DNA from: Taklimakanibacter deserti
GTDB lineage: Bacteria > Pseudomonadota > Alphaproteobacteria > Rhizobiales > Aestuariivirgaceae
Assembly: GCA_003574785.1 (NCBI GenBank)
Contig: QORU01000018.1
Span: 1-64,000 of the forward strand
Direction: 5' to 3'
Length of the DNA stretch: 64,000 nucleotides
In this document: positions 16,803-24,151 of the stretch, one piece after another
Layout: the number at the start of each line of letters is the position of its first letter
Numbering within the stretch: position 1 is the stretch's first letter
The notes under the pieces: generated by a model
Databases searched by the model: none
What the model saw: only the letters and a program-made list of their open reading frames with translations
Told to the model about the DNA's origin: nothing
Position numbers and translations under genes: made by a program

Positions 16803-18127
16803 CAGGCGGAGAACCTCGCCACGATGTCGGCAAGCGGTATGTTGCTGCGCTCACCGGTCTTGCGGTTCTTCACTTCGGCGATGCCGTCTTTCAGGCCGCG
16901 CGGGCCGATGATGACCTGCCAGGGCAATCCGATGAGGTCCATGACCTTGAATTTGCCGCCCGGCCGCTCGTCGGTGTCGTCATAGAGCACCTCGACGCCC
17001 TTGGCCTTAAGACCCTGATAGATCTTCTCGCAGGCCTGGTCGGTCTCGGCATCGCCCGCCTTCAGATTGATGAGGCCGAGTTTGAACGGCGCCACGGGCT
17101 CGGGCCAGATGATGCCGTTCTCATCATGGCTCGCCTCGATGATCCCGCCCACCAGGCGAGACACGCCAATTCCGTAGGATCCCGACTGCACCGGCACCTG
17201 CTTCCCGTCCGGCCCCTGGACCAGACATCCGAGAGGCTCAGAATATTTGGTGCCGAAGAAGAAAATATGGCCGACTTCGATCCCCCGGCCGGTCAGCCGG
17301 CGGGCCTCGGGCACGCGCTCCTCGAATTCCGCCTGGTCGTGCTTCTCGTCGGTCGCCGCATATTTGTTGGTGAAGTCCTCGACCAGCTTCGCGACCTTGC
17401 CGACATCATCATAGTCGATGTCGAAGTTGGTCCAGTCCATGTCGTAGAAATCACGGTCGAAGAAGACCGCGCTCTCGCCTGTATCGGCGAGGATGAGGAA
17501 TTCATGGCTGTCCTTGCCGCCAATGGGACCGGTCTCGGCGCGCATCGGCACCGCCTTGAGGCCCATGCGGGCGAAGGTGCGCAAATAGGCGACGAACATC
17601 TTGTTGTAGGAATGCTGGCCGGTCTCGCGGTTGAGGTCGAAGGAGTAGGCATCCTTCATGAGAAATTCGCGGCCGCGCATGACGCCGAAGCGCGGGCGCA
17701 CCTCGTCGCGGAATTTCCACTGGATGTGATAGAGGTTGCGCGGCAGGTCCTTGTAGCTCTGGACGCCCGAGCGGAAGATCTCGGTGATCATCTCCTCATT
17801 GGTCGGACCATAGAGCATGTCGCGATCATGCCGGTCCCTGATGCGCAGCATCTCAGGCCCATAGGCATTGTAGCGGCCGGATTTCTTCCAAAGGTCCGCC
17901 GACTGAATAGTCGGCATCAGAACCTCGATGGCCCCTGCCCGGTCCTGCTCTTCGCGGACGATCTGCTCAATCTTCTTGAGAACGCGGAAACCCATCGGCA
18001 ACCAGGAGTAGCTGCCGGCCGCTTCCTGGCGGATCATGCCTGAACGCAGCATGAGCCTGTGGGATGCGATCTCGGCCTCCTTGGGGTCGTCGCGCAGAAT
18101 GGGCATGAAATATTGGGAAATCCGCAT
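16802..18127 (-). CDS. proS: Prolyl-tRNA synthetase (short alphaproteobacterial type)
   Basis: A 441-residue class II aminoacyl-tRNA synthetase. The catalytic core shows the motif 2 region ([32 protein letters not shown] in overall layout) and motif 3 near [15 protein letters not shown], with the C-terminal anticodon-binding domain at about 345-441. At about 440 residues it lacks the large editing (INS) insertion of E. coli ProS, as is normal for this alphaproteobacterial subtype; Ala-tRNA(Pro) clearance then depends on separate proteins. The frame extends upstream to 18187, but [10 protein letters not shown] at 18127 is the standard start. Confidence 0.95.
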   Translation of the reverse strand: MRISQYFMPILRDDPKEAEIASHRLMLRSGMIRQEAAGSYSWLPMGFRVLKKIEQIVREEQDRAGAIEVLMPTIQSADLWKKSGRYNAYGPEMLRIRDRHDRDMLYGPTNEEMITEIFRSGVQSYKDLPRNLYHIQWKFRDEVRPRFGVMRGREFLMKDAYSFDLNRETGQHSYNKMFVAYLRTFARMGLKAVPMRAETGPIGGKDSHEFLILADTGESAVFFDRDFYDMDWTNFDIDYDDVGKVAKLVEDFTNKYAATDEKHDQAEFEERVPEARRLTGRGIEVGHIFFFGTKYSEPLGCLVQGPDGKQVPVQSGSYGIGVSRLVGGIIEASHDENGIIWPEPVAPFKLGLINLKAGDAETDQACEKIYQGLKAKGVEVLYDDTDERPGGKFKVMDLIGLPWQVIIGPRGLKDGIAEVKNRKTGERSNIPLADIVARFSA

Positions 18128-18339
18128 GAAGAATCCTGTACGAGGAAAATCGGCGGCTCTTTTGAAGCGAATCCGGCCAGAACTCAAGCCAATAGAGGGG
18201 GCATCGGGCTGGGGTCAAGAAGATGCCTTACGGCGTCCCGTTATACCAACGAACGGAAATGCCCACGCGATGAGCAATTGCGGCCGAAAATTTCGCCACC
18301 GTTCCGTCACATTTCACGTGACAGGACTGTGAAATATGG

Positions 18340-18507
18340 CTAGCGTCGCCTCCCAATAACGACAAGGATGAGGGCCAGAAGCCCAAGTCTGGGGAGGAGT
18401 CTTCCGGCGCGCCGTCAAAGGCAGCAGCCGCCACAGGACGAAATCCTGGAGCGCAGTTGAAGACAAACACACTCAACAGAAAGCAAGGCGAAAGCCTTGC
18501 TTTTTTT
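18340..18507 (+). ncRNA. Candidate small RNA on the plus strand, antisense in direction to all neighbours
   Basis: The 378-bp gap between proS and the DUF1467 gene ends in a textbook plus-strand terminator (18481-18507), yet every gene for 11 kb upstream is on the minus strand, so the terminator must serve an RNA made within the gap. The preceding sequence folds into local hairpins: GGGC-cagaa-GCCC (18372-18384) and CAGGA-cgaaa-TCCTG (18434-18448). Just upstream is ATTTCAC...GTGAAAT around 18309-18336. The 5' end is a guess, and no strong promoter is evident (GTGACA near 18318 is the best -35). A 30-codon Arg-rich frame at 18368-18460 has no proper ribosome binding site, so RNA is preferred over protein. 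Confidence 0.45.
18481..18507 (+). terminator. Rho-independent terminator
   Basis: Stem AAGCAAGGC (18481-18489), GAAA loop (18490-18493), GCCTTGCTT (18494-18502), then an uninterrupted T run to 18507. The run overlaps the TAA of the minus-strand DUF1467 gene. The T tract is on the plus strand only, so it is oriented against the flanking genes. Confidence 0.8.
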
Positions 18508-18760
18508 ATTGGGCGCCGCCGCTGACCCAAGGCCAGCCATACTGGATGGCGAAATAGATGATGGCGAAGACCACGGCGGCGACCACCGTGGTGATGAGCG
18601 CCTTCTTCCCCATCTGATGCTGGACCGGAGCCCCCGGCTCGTTGCCTTCCAATGTCGTCTCGCCCGCTTCATGCGCGTTCTTCACGCCCCAGGGCAGAAT
18701 GGCGAACAGCACGATCCACCAGACGACGAAATAGATCGCGATCGCGGTCCCGATCTTCAT
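18506..18760 (-). CDS. DUF1467 small membrane protein
   Basis: An 84-residue protein with two transmembrane helices, about 5-25 (AIAIYFVVWWIVLFAILPW) and about 55-73, joined by a short polar loop with GVKNAHE and PGAPVQ. This is the DUF1467 family, found in alphaproteobacteria next to the epimerase and proS, with no known function. Its ATG overlaps the epimerase TGA by 4 bp, so it is translationally coupled to that gene. The stop codon lies inside the T tract of the opposite-strand terminator. Confidence 0.88.
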   Translation of the reverse strand: MKIGTAIAIYFVVWWIVLFAILPWGVKNAHEAGETTLEGNEPGAPVQHQMGKKALITTVVAAVVFAIIYFAIQYGWPWVSGGAQ

Positions 18761-19161
18761 GCCTGTTCGAGCTCGAGCAAGGTGCCGGAGAAATCCTTGG
18801 GATGAAGGAAGAGGACCGGCTTGCCATGGGCGCCGATCTTGGGCTCGCCGTCGCCCAATATGCGCGCCCCTTCCGCCTTCAGGCGATCGCGCGCCGCGAT
18901 GATGTCTGCGACCTCATAGCAGACATGGTGGATGCCGCCCGACGGATTCTTGTCGAGGAAGCCCTTGATGGGCGAGGCATCACCCAGGGGCTCGAGAAGC
19001 TCGATCTTGGTGTTGGGCAATTCGACGAACACCACGGTCACTCCATGCGCGGGCTCCGCCTGCGGTGCCGAGACCTTGGCGCCCAGGACGTCGCGATAGA
19101 TCCTGATCCCTTCGGCGAGATCGGGGACGGCAATGGCGACATGGTTCAAGCGGCCCAGCAT
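18757..19161 (-). CDS. mce: Methylmalonyl-CoA epimerase
   Basis: A 134-residue vicinal-oxygen-chelate protein. It starts MLGRLNHVAIAVPDL, with the first metal His in LNHVAI, and continues with IELLEPLG (Glu ligand region), GGIHHVCYEV (His) and GTLLELEQ (Glu). It interconverts (2S)- and (2R)-methylmalonyl-CoA, linking propionyl-CoA carboxylase (pccB, 47060-48592) to methylmalonyl-CoA mutase. It follows recO by 64 bp and overlaps the DUF1467 gene. Length is typical for the family. Confidence 0.93.
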   Translation of the reverse strand: MLGRLNHVAIAVPDLAEGIRIYRDVLGAKVSAPQAEPAHGVTVVFVELPNTKIELLEPLGDASPIKGFLDKNPSGGIHHVCYEVADIIAARDRLKAEGARILGDGEPKIGAHGKPVLFLHPKDFSGTLLELEQA

Positions 19162-19225
19162 GGGACTTTCCCTACTAAATGCGGGCGCAATCTATGGACG
19201 CCGGTGCGCCGGATCAATGCGGCCT

Positions 19226-19969
19226 TTAGGCCGATGCCGATGCCGTTCCATTCGCATTCAGATGCGTCAATATCCAGTGGCGGGATTCGGGCGCCCCGAC
19301 GCCACGCGGACCAAAGACATGGCGTTCGAGGAAGAAGCCGGTCAGTTTGAGCCCATCCACGACGTCCGTCTGTCCCGGCCTCTCCGCCTGGATGCCTTTG
19401 AGGAAAGCCGGCAAGGCCAGCAGCCTCTCGTGATAGGCAAGGCCGGCGGCGCGGCTGACCGCCCTTCCCGTCTTGGGCGACACATAGACGAGGTCCTCGG
19501 TCGTGCCGGTCGCGGCACAGCGGGCGAGATCGAGCCCGAAACCCAACTCATCGAGAAGCCCGAGCTCCCAGCGCACCAGGAGCGCCGGCCAGGTGCCCTC
19601 ATCCTCGAGCGCATCAAGAACGACCCGCATCGCCTCGTAAAGCCGCGGATGCGGCTCGCGCTCGGGCAGCAATTGGGCTTCGGCGGTCAACGTGGTCAGG
19701 GCGGCGAGCCGCATCGCCTCGCCGATCAGGAGGCCGGCCTTGAGCTCGAGCGGCTCCAGGGCGAAATTGCCGAGATGCTCCTCGAGGCGGGCGCGCCAGG
19801 TGGCCAGCACGATGTTTCCCGGCTGCAGGACCGGGCGCATATGCCGCGACCGGCCGCCGCGCACCAGGCCCAGCGAGCGTCCGCGCGTCGCGGTCAGGAT
19901 CTCGGCGATGGCGCTACTCTCGCCATGGCGCTTGACCGCCAGAACAATGCCTTCGTCTTTCCATTCCAT
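19226..19969 (-). CDS. recO: DNA repair protein RecO
   Basis: A 247-residue recombination mediator. The N-terminal OB fold begins MEWKDEGIVLAVKRHGESSAIAEILT, followed by the RGGRSRHMRPVLQPGN element and a helical C-terminal domain. It helps load RecA onto SSB-coated DNA with RecR. The frame runs open to 20035, but MEWKDEGIVL at 19969 is the family start. In related genomes recO directly follows era; here a toxin-antitoxin pair separates them (era ends at 20563), so recO may rely on its own promoter in or behind the toxin gene. Confidence 0.92.
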   Translation of the reverse strand: MEWKDEGIVLAVKRHGESSAIAEILTATRGRSLGLVRGGRSRHMRPVLQPGNIVLATWRARLEEHLGNFALEPLELKAGLLIGEAMRLAALTTLTAEAQLLPEREPHPRLYEAMRVVLDALEDEGTWPALLVRWELGLLDELGFGLDLARCAATGTTEDLVYVSPKTGRAVSRAAGLAYHERLLALPAFLKGIQAERPGQTDVVDGLKLTGFFLERHVFGPRGVGAPESRHWILTHLNANGTASASA

Positions 19970-20003
19970 GGGATGCAGCGATCGAACTACATTGCTCTTC
20001 CGA

Positions 20004-20291
20004 CTAGATTTCGTCCGGCCACTGCCGGGCACCATGTTGAACGAAGAGGACCTCGACCTGGGTATCTGTCACGCGATAAGCGACAATATAGGGCGTCCCG
20101 GGAATGACCAATTCGCGCGTGCCTTTGATTTCACCCACACGGCCGATAAAAGGATTCGCCGAAAGCAGTCGCCCGGTTTTACTATGGATCATCCTGACAA
20201 TGCGGGCGGCAGCTCGTGGGTCGCGTTCACCAATATAATCGCCAATCGCTGCAAGTTCGATCAGATAGCGTCGGGTCCAGGCAATCCGCAC
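20004..20291 (-). CDS. ParE/RelE-family toxin
   Basis: A 95-residue toxin of the ParE/RelE superfamily. The N-terminus VRIAWTRRYLIELAAIGDYI, the block RIVRMIHSKTGRLLSANPFIGR, the strand core GTRELVIPGTPYIVAYRV and the C-terminal VLFVQHGARQWPDEI are all typical of ParE, which poisons DNA gyrase. The start chosen is GTG at 20291, 16 bp after the antitoxin stop, because it begins exactly at the family's first strand; the frame is open to 20360. It forms an operon with the upstream antitoxin and is inserted between era and recO. Confidence 0.85.
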   Translation of the reverse strand: MRIAWTRRYLIELAAIGDYIGERDPRAAARIVRMIHSKTGRLLSANPFIGRVGEIKGTRELVIPGTPYIVAYRVTDTQVEVLFVQHGARQWPDEI

Positions 20292-20307
20292 GGCAGTCCG
20301 GTCAAGC

Positions 20308-20538
20308 CTAGCTGTACCTGTTGAGAACCGAGGCGATTTCTTCTTCAGTTGCGAATTCACCGCGGTCAGCGGCTTCGATGCCCTCCTGTACCCCGGCTAC
20401 CCACTTCTCTTGCCAAGCCAGAGAGCGGCCATGGGCAAGCGCATCCTCGATGATCTGGCTGCGTGTCAGCGTGGTGCGCGCAACCAGCGCATCAATGCGG
20501 CGGTTGAGATCGTCAGGGATGATGTCGTTTTTGTCCAT
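20308..20538 (-). CDS. Ribbon-helix-helix antitoxin
   Basis: A 76-residue protein. The N-terminal half, with DDLNRRIDALVARTTLTRSQIIEDALAHGRSL as its core, fits a ribbon-helix-helix DNA-binding dimer. The C-terminal half (about 42-76, GIEAADRGEFATEEEIASVLNRY) is the acidic helical segment that wraps the toxin in ParD/CopG-type antitoxins. The gene precedes and is codirectional with the ParE-type toxin and should autorepress the pair. It starts 24 bp after the era stop, so some readthrough from era is likely. Confidence 0.85.
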   Translation of the reverse strand: MDKNDIIPDDLNRRIDALVARTTLTRSQIIEDALAHGRSLAWQEKWVAGVQEGIEAADRGEFATEEEIASVLNRYS

Positions 20539-20562
20539 GCACCCATTTTGCCATAGCCAGGC

Positions 20563-21450
20563 CTAATCCAAAAGCCCCATCGCGCGCAGGCGCTCCGGGT
20601 CCTTGGCCCAACTCTCGCGCACCTTGACGAACAGGAACAGATGGACCCGCCGTTCGAAAGCCTTCTCGAGCTCGAGCCTCGCGGCCTGGCCCAGTGCCTT
20701 GATGGTCTGCCCGCCTTTGCCGAGCACGATCTTGCGCTGGCTCTCGCGCTCGACATAAATCACCTGGTCGATGCGCACCGAACCGTCCTTGCGCTCTTCC
20801 CATTTCTCGGTCTCGACCGTCGAGGCGTAGGGCAGTTCCTCATGCAGCCTTTCATAAAGCTTCTCGCGTGTCGCCTCGGCGGCGAGGAAGCGCAACGGCA
20901 CATCGGCGATCTGGTCCTCGGCATAGAGCCACGGTCCTTCCGGCATGAGACCGGCAAGACGCTCGCGCAGCTTCTCGACTCCGCTGCCCGTGAGCGCGCT
21001 GATCATGAAGGTCTCGCGGAAGGCGAGAGCCTCGTTGAACCTGGCGGCCAGCTCCAGAAGCGCCTCAGGCCTGACGAGGTCGATCTTGTTGAGCGCCAGG
21101 AAGGCCTTGATGCCGTTCTTCTTCAGTCCCTCGATGATCAAAAGAACCTCATCGTCGAGGCCGCGGCGCACGTCGCACAGCAATATGACGGCATCGGCCT
21201 CGGCGGCACCCGCCCAGGCGCCCTCGACCATCGCTTCATCGAGCCGGCGCTTCGGCTTGAAGATGCCCGGCGTGTCGACGAAGATGACCTGGCTTTCGCC
21301 CATGACGACGATCGCCCGCAGCCGCGAGCGTGTCGTCTGGACCTTGTGCGAGACGATCGAGATTTTGGCGCCGGCGAGCGCGTTGACCAGCGTGGACTTG
21401 CCGGCATTGGGCGCGCCGATGATGGCGCAGAAACCGCAGCGCGTCGTCAC
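20563..21450 (-). CDS. era: GTPase Era, 30S ribosome assembly factor
   Basis: A 295-residue protein with a TrmE-Era GTPase domain: G1 GAPNAGKS (12-19), G3 DTPGI, G4 NKID and G5 near SAL. A C-terminal KH domain follows, with VERESQRKIVLGKGGQTIKALG containing the RNA-binding GxxG. Era binds the 3' end of 16S rRNA during small-subunit maturation. The ATG overlaps the rnc stop by 4 bp. It belongs to the lepB-rnc-era operon. Confidence 0.97.
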   Translation of the reverse strand: MTTRCGFCAIIGAPNAGKSTLVNALAGAKISIVSHKVQTTRSRLRAIVVMGESQVIFVDTPGIFKPKRRLDEAMVEGAWAGAAEADAVILLCDVRRGLDDEVLLIIEGLKKNGIKAFLALNKIDLVRPEALLELAARFNEALAFRETFMISALTGSGVEKLRERLAGLMPEGPWLYAEDQIADVPLRFLAAEATREKLYERLHEELPYASTVETEKWEERKDGSVRIDQVIYVERESQRKIVLGKGGQTIKALGQAARLELEKAFERRVHLFLFVKVRESWAKDPERLRAMGLLD

Positions 21451-22154
21451 TTGCGTATCTTTTCGCGGCGCAGGAAGGCTTCGGCCGCGAGCTGCTCGCC
21501 GATCCGCTTCGACTGCGCGCTGGCGATCGCCTCGGAGAAGCCATCGACGGTGACGCCGATGGTGAAATGAGGCGAATGATCCGGGCCGTCACGCGCCACG
21601 ACCCGATAGGCTGGTATCGCCTTCGCTTGGCCGAGCGCCCATTCCTGCAGGAAGCTCTTGGCATCCTTGACGAGCTTGGTGCGGTTGGAAAGCCGCCTCT
21701 CCCACAGCCGCATGATCAGCGCCCGCGACGGCTCTAGCCCGCCATCGAGATACATGGCGCCGAGGATCGCCTCCATCACATCGCCCAGGATGAGCGTCTG
21801 GGTGGTCATCCCTTGCGCCTTTTCCTTCAGCCCGACCCGGATGTGCTCGGCGATGCCGAGCTCGCGCGCCGCGTCGGCGCAAGCCTCGGCACGCACCAGC
21901 AGGCTGAAATTCTGGGCGAGCGCTCCTTCCGCCTTGCGCGGATTGCGGACATAGAGCTCCTCGGCGATGACGAGCCCCAGGACCCGGTCGCCGAGAAATT
22001 CCAGCCGCTGATAGGTGGTGTTGGTCTTGCCCTTGCGGCCGCTGCCATGGGTGAGCGCGGCCTTGAGGAGATCGCGGTTGCGGAACGTGTAGCCGAGGAG
22101 CGCCGCGATCGACTGGTATTCCTGATCGGTAAATCGCGTGCGATCGGTGGTCAC
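21447..22154 (-). CDS. rnc: Ribonuclease III
   Basis: A 235-residue double-strand-specific RNase. The RNase III signature is RLEFLGDRVLGLVIAEELY, carrying the catalytic acidic residues, with the second metal-binding acidic site near LGDVMEAILGAMYLDGG. The C-terminal dsRNA-binding domain starts about residue 160 (DAKSFLQEWALGQ) and includes the Ala/Lys-rich helix near ASAQSKRIGEQLAAEAFL. It processes rRNA and regulatory RNAs. It lies 4 bp after the lepB stop and overlaps era. Confidence 0.96.
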   Translation of the reverse strand: MTTDRTRFTDQEYQSIAALLGYTFRNRDLLKAALTHGSGRKGKTNTTYQRLEFLGDRVLGLVIAEELYVRNPRKAEGALAQNFSLLVRAEACADAARELGIAEHIRVGLKEKAQGMTTQTLILGDVMEAILGAMYLDGGLEPSRALIMRLWERRLSNRTKLVKDAKSFLQEWALGQAKAIPAYRVVARDGPDHSPHFTIGVTVDGFSEAIASAQSKRIGEQLAAEAFLRREKIRK

Positions 22155-22158
22155 GGCC

Positions 22159-23007
22159 TCAATTCACGAGGTTGAAGAAGCGCAGCCAACGGATCGAGGT
22201 CGGCCATTTCCAGATCTGCCAGAAGGCGGCATCCGGCTCGATCGAGAAGAAGATGATATCGGCGCGGCCGACGAAGTTCTCATAAGGGACGTAACCGACC
22301 CCGCCGCCCGCGGCATTCTGGGCAAAACGGCTGTCGAGCGAGTTGTCGCGATTGTCGCCCATCATGAAATAGTGGGCGGGGGGCACGACATATTCGCCGG
22401 TATTGTCGGCGGCGCCGTTGGAAGTCTCGTCGAGCACATTGTAGCTGACGCCGTTGGGCAGGGTCTCGACATATTGCGGGACGGGACGGCCGACGCCCGG
22501 CCCCTGCTCGTCGACGAAATCGGCGATCCGCTGCTTGGACACCGCGACGCCGTTGATGTAGAGGACGCCGTTCTGCATCTGGACGCGGTCGCCCGGCAGG
22601 CCGATCACCCGCTTGATGTAATCCGTCTCATTGTCGCGGGGCAGCTTGAAAACCGCGACGTCGCCACGCTTGGGCTCGGCCGTCCAGAAGAAGCGGCCGT
22701 CCACCGGTATGGGGCCGAATTTGAACAGCTCGTTGCCGAAGAGATTCAGGCCGAAATTGAAGGAGTATTTGCTGTAGCCATAGGACAATTTGGAGACGAA
22801 CAGATAGTCGCCGACCTTCAGCGTCGGATACATGGACTCCGATGGGATGTTGAAGGGCTGATAAAGGAACATGCGGACGGCGAAAGCGATCAGCAGGGCC
22901 TGAATGATGACCTTGATCGTATCCCAGAACCCGTCTTCGGATTTCTTACGGGAATCCCGCGCCGCCGCCGCCATATTATGATCTTTCATATGTTTCACAG
23001 TATCCAT
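22159..23007 (-). CDS. lepB: Signal peptidase I
   Basis: A 282-residue inner-membrane serine protease that removes signal peptides from exported proteins. There is one N-terminal membrane helix (about 29-48, IKVIIQALLIAFAVRMFLY). The catalytic Ser is in PSESMYPTL and the catalytic Lys in DYIKRVIGLPGDRV, with the further family box GDNRDNSLDSR. Three in-frame ATGs (23007, 22989 and 22974) are possible starts, and none has a clear ribosome binding site; the first was taken. It is first of the lepB-rnc-era operon. Confidence 0.94.
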   Translation of the reverse strand: MDTVKHMKDHNMAAAARDSRKKSEDGFWDTIKVIIQALLIAFAVRMFLYQPFNIPSESMYPTLKVGDYLFVSKLSYGYSKYSFNFGLNLFGNELFKFGPIPVDGRFFWTAEPKRGDVAVFKLPRDNETDYIKRVIGLPGDRVQMQNGVLYINGVAVSKQRIADFVDEQGPGVGRPVPQYVETLPNGVSYNVLDETSNGAADNTGEYVVPPAHYFMMGDNRDNSLDSRFAQNAAGGGVGYVPYENFVGRADIIFFSIEPDAAFWQIWKWPTSIRWLRFFNLVN

Positions 23008-23156
23008 GCCAGTTCCGGGCCGGCCCGTTTTCCTGCCTATAGTACGCATATATGCCCGATTCAACGGTAGGAAAGATTACATCCCGGCATTGCAGCCCCT
23101 CTTCCCGGGATTAGGCCCAACCCGGCCCATCTTCAGGCTTTACACCCGGAAGTCCT

Positions 23157-23561
23157 TCAGGCTTCCAACGGCAATGCCTCGATGATCACAAATGCCTGGG
23201 CATAGGGAAAATCATCGGTGATGGTGAGGTGGATCTGCGGCCTGTGCCCTCGCGGCACAAGGCTCGCCAGCCGCTTGCCGGCGCCGCCCGTCAGCACCAT
23301 GGTCGGTTTGCCCGAAGGCTCGTTCACCACCCCCAGGTCGCGCCAGAAGACGCCCCGGCTGAAACCGGTGCCCAAGGCCTTGGAGCAGGCTTCCTTAGCG
23401 GCATAGCGCTTGGCATAGGAGGCCGCCCGTTCGGCCCGGCGGTCCGACTTGCGCCGCTCGATCTCGGTGAAGACGCGATTCGTGAAACGCTCGCCATAGC
23501 GCTCGAGCGTCTTCTCGATCCGCCTTATGTCGATCATGTCGTTGCCGAGGCCGATGATCAT
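23157..23561 (-). CDS. acpS: Holo-[acyl-carrier-protein] synthase
   Basis: A 134-residue phosphopantetheinyl transferase that transfers 4'-phosphopantetheine from CoA to acyl carrier protein. The magnesium-binding motifs are visible: [18 protein letters not shown] at the N-terminus and [14 protein letters not shown] with its Lys-Glu-Ala. Its start overlaps the pyrE stop by 4 bp. The stop is 149 bp before the chosen lepB start on the same strand. Confidence 0.95.
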   Translation of the reverse strand: MIIGLGNDMIDIRRIEKTLERYGERFTNRVFTEIERRKSDRRAERAASYAKRYAAKEACSKALGTGFSRGVFWRDLGVVNEPSGKPTMVLTGGAGKRLASLVPRGHRPQIHLTITDDFPYAQAFVIIEALPLEA

Positions 23562-24142
23562 TTGAGGCCCCGGCTGCCCGGCTTCACGGCCGGGAGGGCG
23601 GCGAGGTCGGGCGGCAGCTCGTCGGCGGGATAGGTCGGGATTTCAACACTGGCGAGCGCCGACAGCGGCGTGCCGAGATCGGCCTTGCCGCCGGAACGGT
23701 CGATCAGGCAGGCCGCTCCCACGGTCTCGCCTCCCTCCTCATGGATGCCGGCAATGCATTCGCGCGAGGACAGGCCCGTGGTCACGATGTCCTCCACCAT
23801 GAGAACGCGCGCCCCTTTGTCGATGGTGAAGCCGCGCCTCAGGCTGAGCTTGCCCTCGACCCGCTCGAAGAAGATGGAGGGAACCCCCAATTGGCGCGCC
23901 ATCTCATAGCCGACGACGACGCCGCCCATGGCGGGCGAGGCGACCAGATCGATCCTGCCGCCGATCTTCGCCTTCACCTTCTGAGCGAGAACGGCACACA
24001 GGCGGGCGGCCCGCGCCGGGTCCATCAGGACACGTGCGCACTGCAGGTAGCGCGGGCTGTGCAGCCCCGATGTGAGCACGAAATGCCCTTCGAGCAATGC
24101 GCCCGCCGCCCTGAACTCCGCCAGAACCTCGTCATTGGTCAT
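23558..24142 (-). CDS. pyrE: Orotate phosphoribosyltransferase
   Basis: A 194-residue type I phosphoribosyltransferase of pyrimidine synthesis, converting orotate and PRPP to [22 protein letters not shown] is the N-terminal substrate loop, and the PRPP-binding motif is [18 protein letters not shown]. The C-terminal ending is rich in Pro and Ala. It lies 9 bp after the rsh gene and overlaps acpS, and is probably cotranscribed with both. Confidence 0.95.
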   Translation of the reverse strand: MTNDEVLAEFRAAGALLEGHFVLTSGLHSPRYLQCARVLMDPARAARLCAVLAQKVKAKIGGRIDLVASPAMGGVVVGYEMARQLGVPSIFFERVEGKLSLRRGFTIDKGARVLMVEDIVTTGLSSRECIAGIHEEGGETVGAACLIDRSGGKADLGTPLSALASVEIPTYPADELPPDLAALPAVKPGSRGLK

Positions 24143-24151
24143 GCCTTTTTC

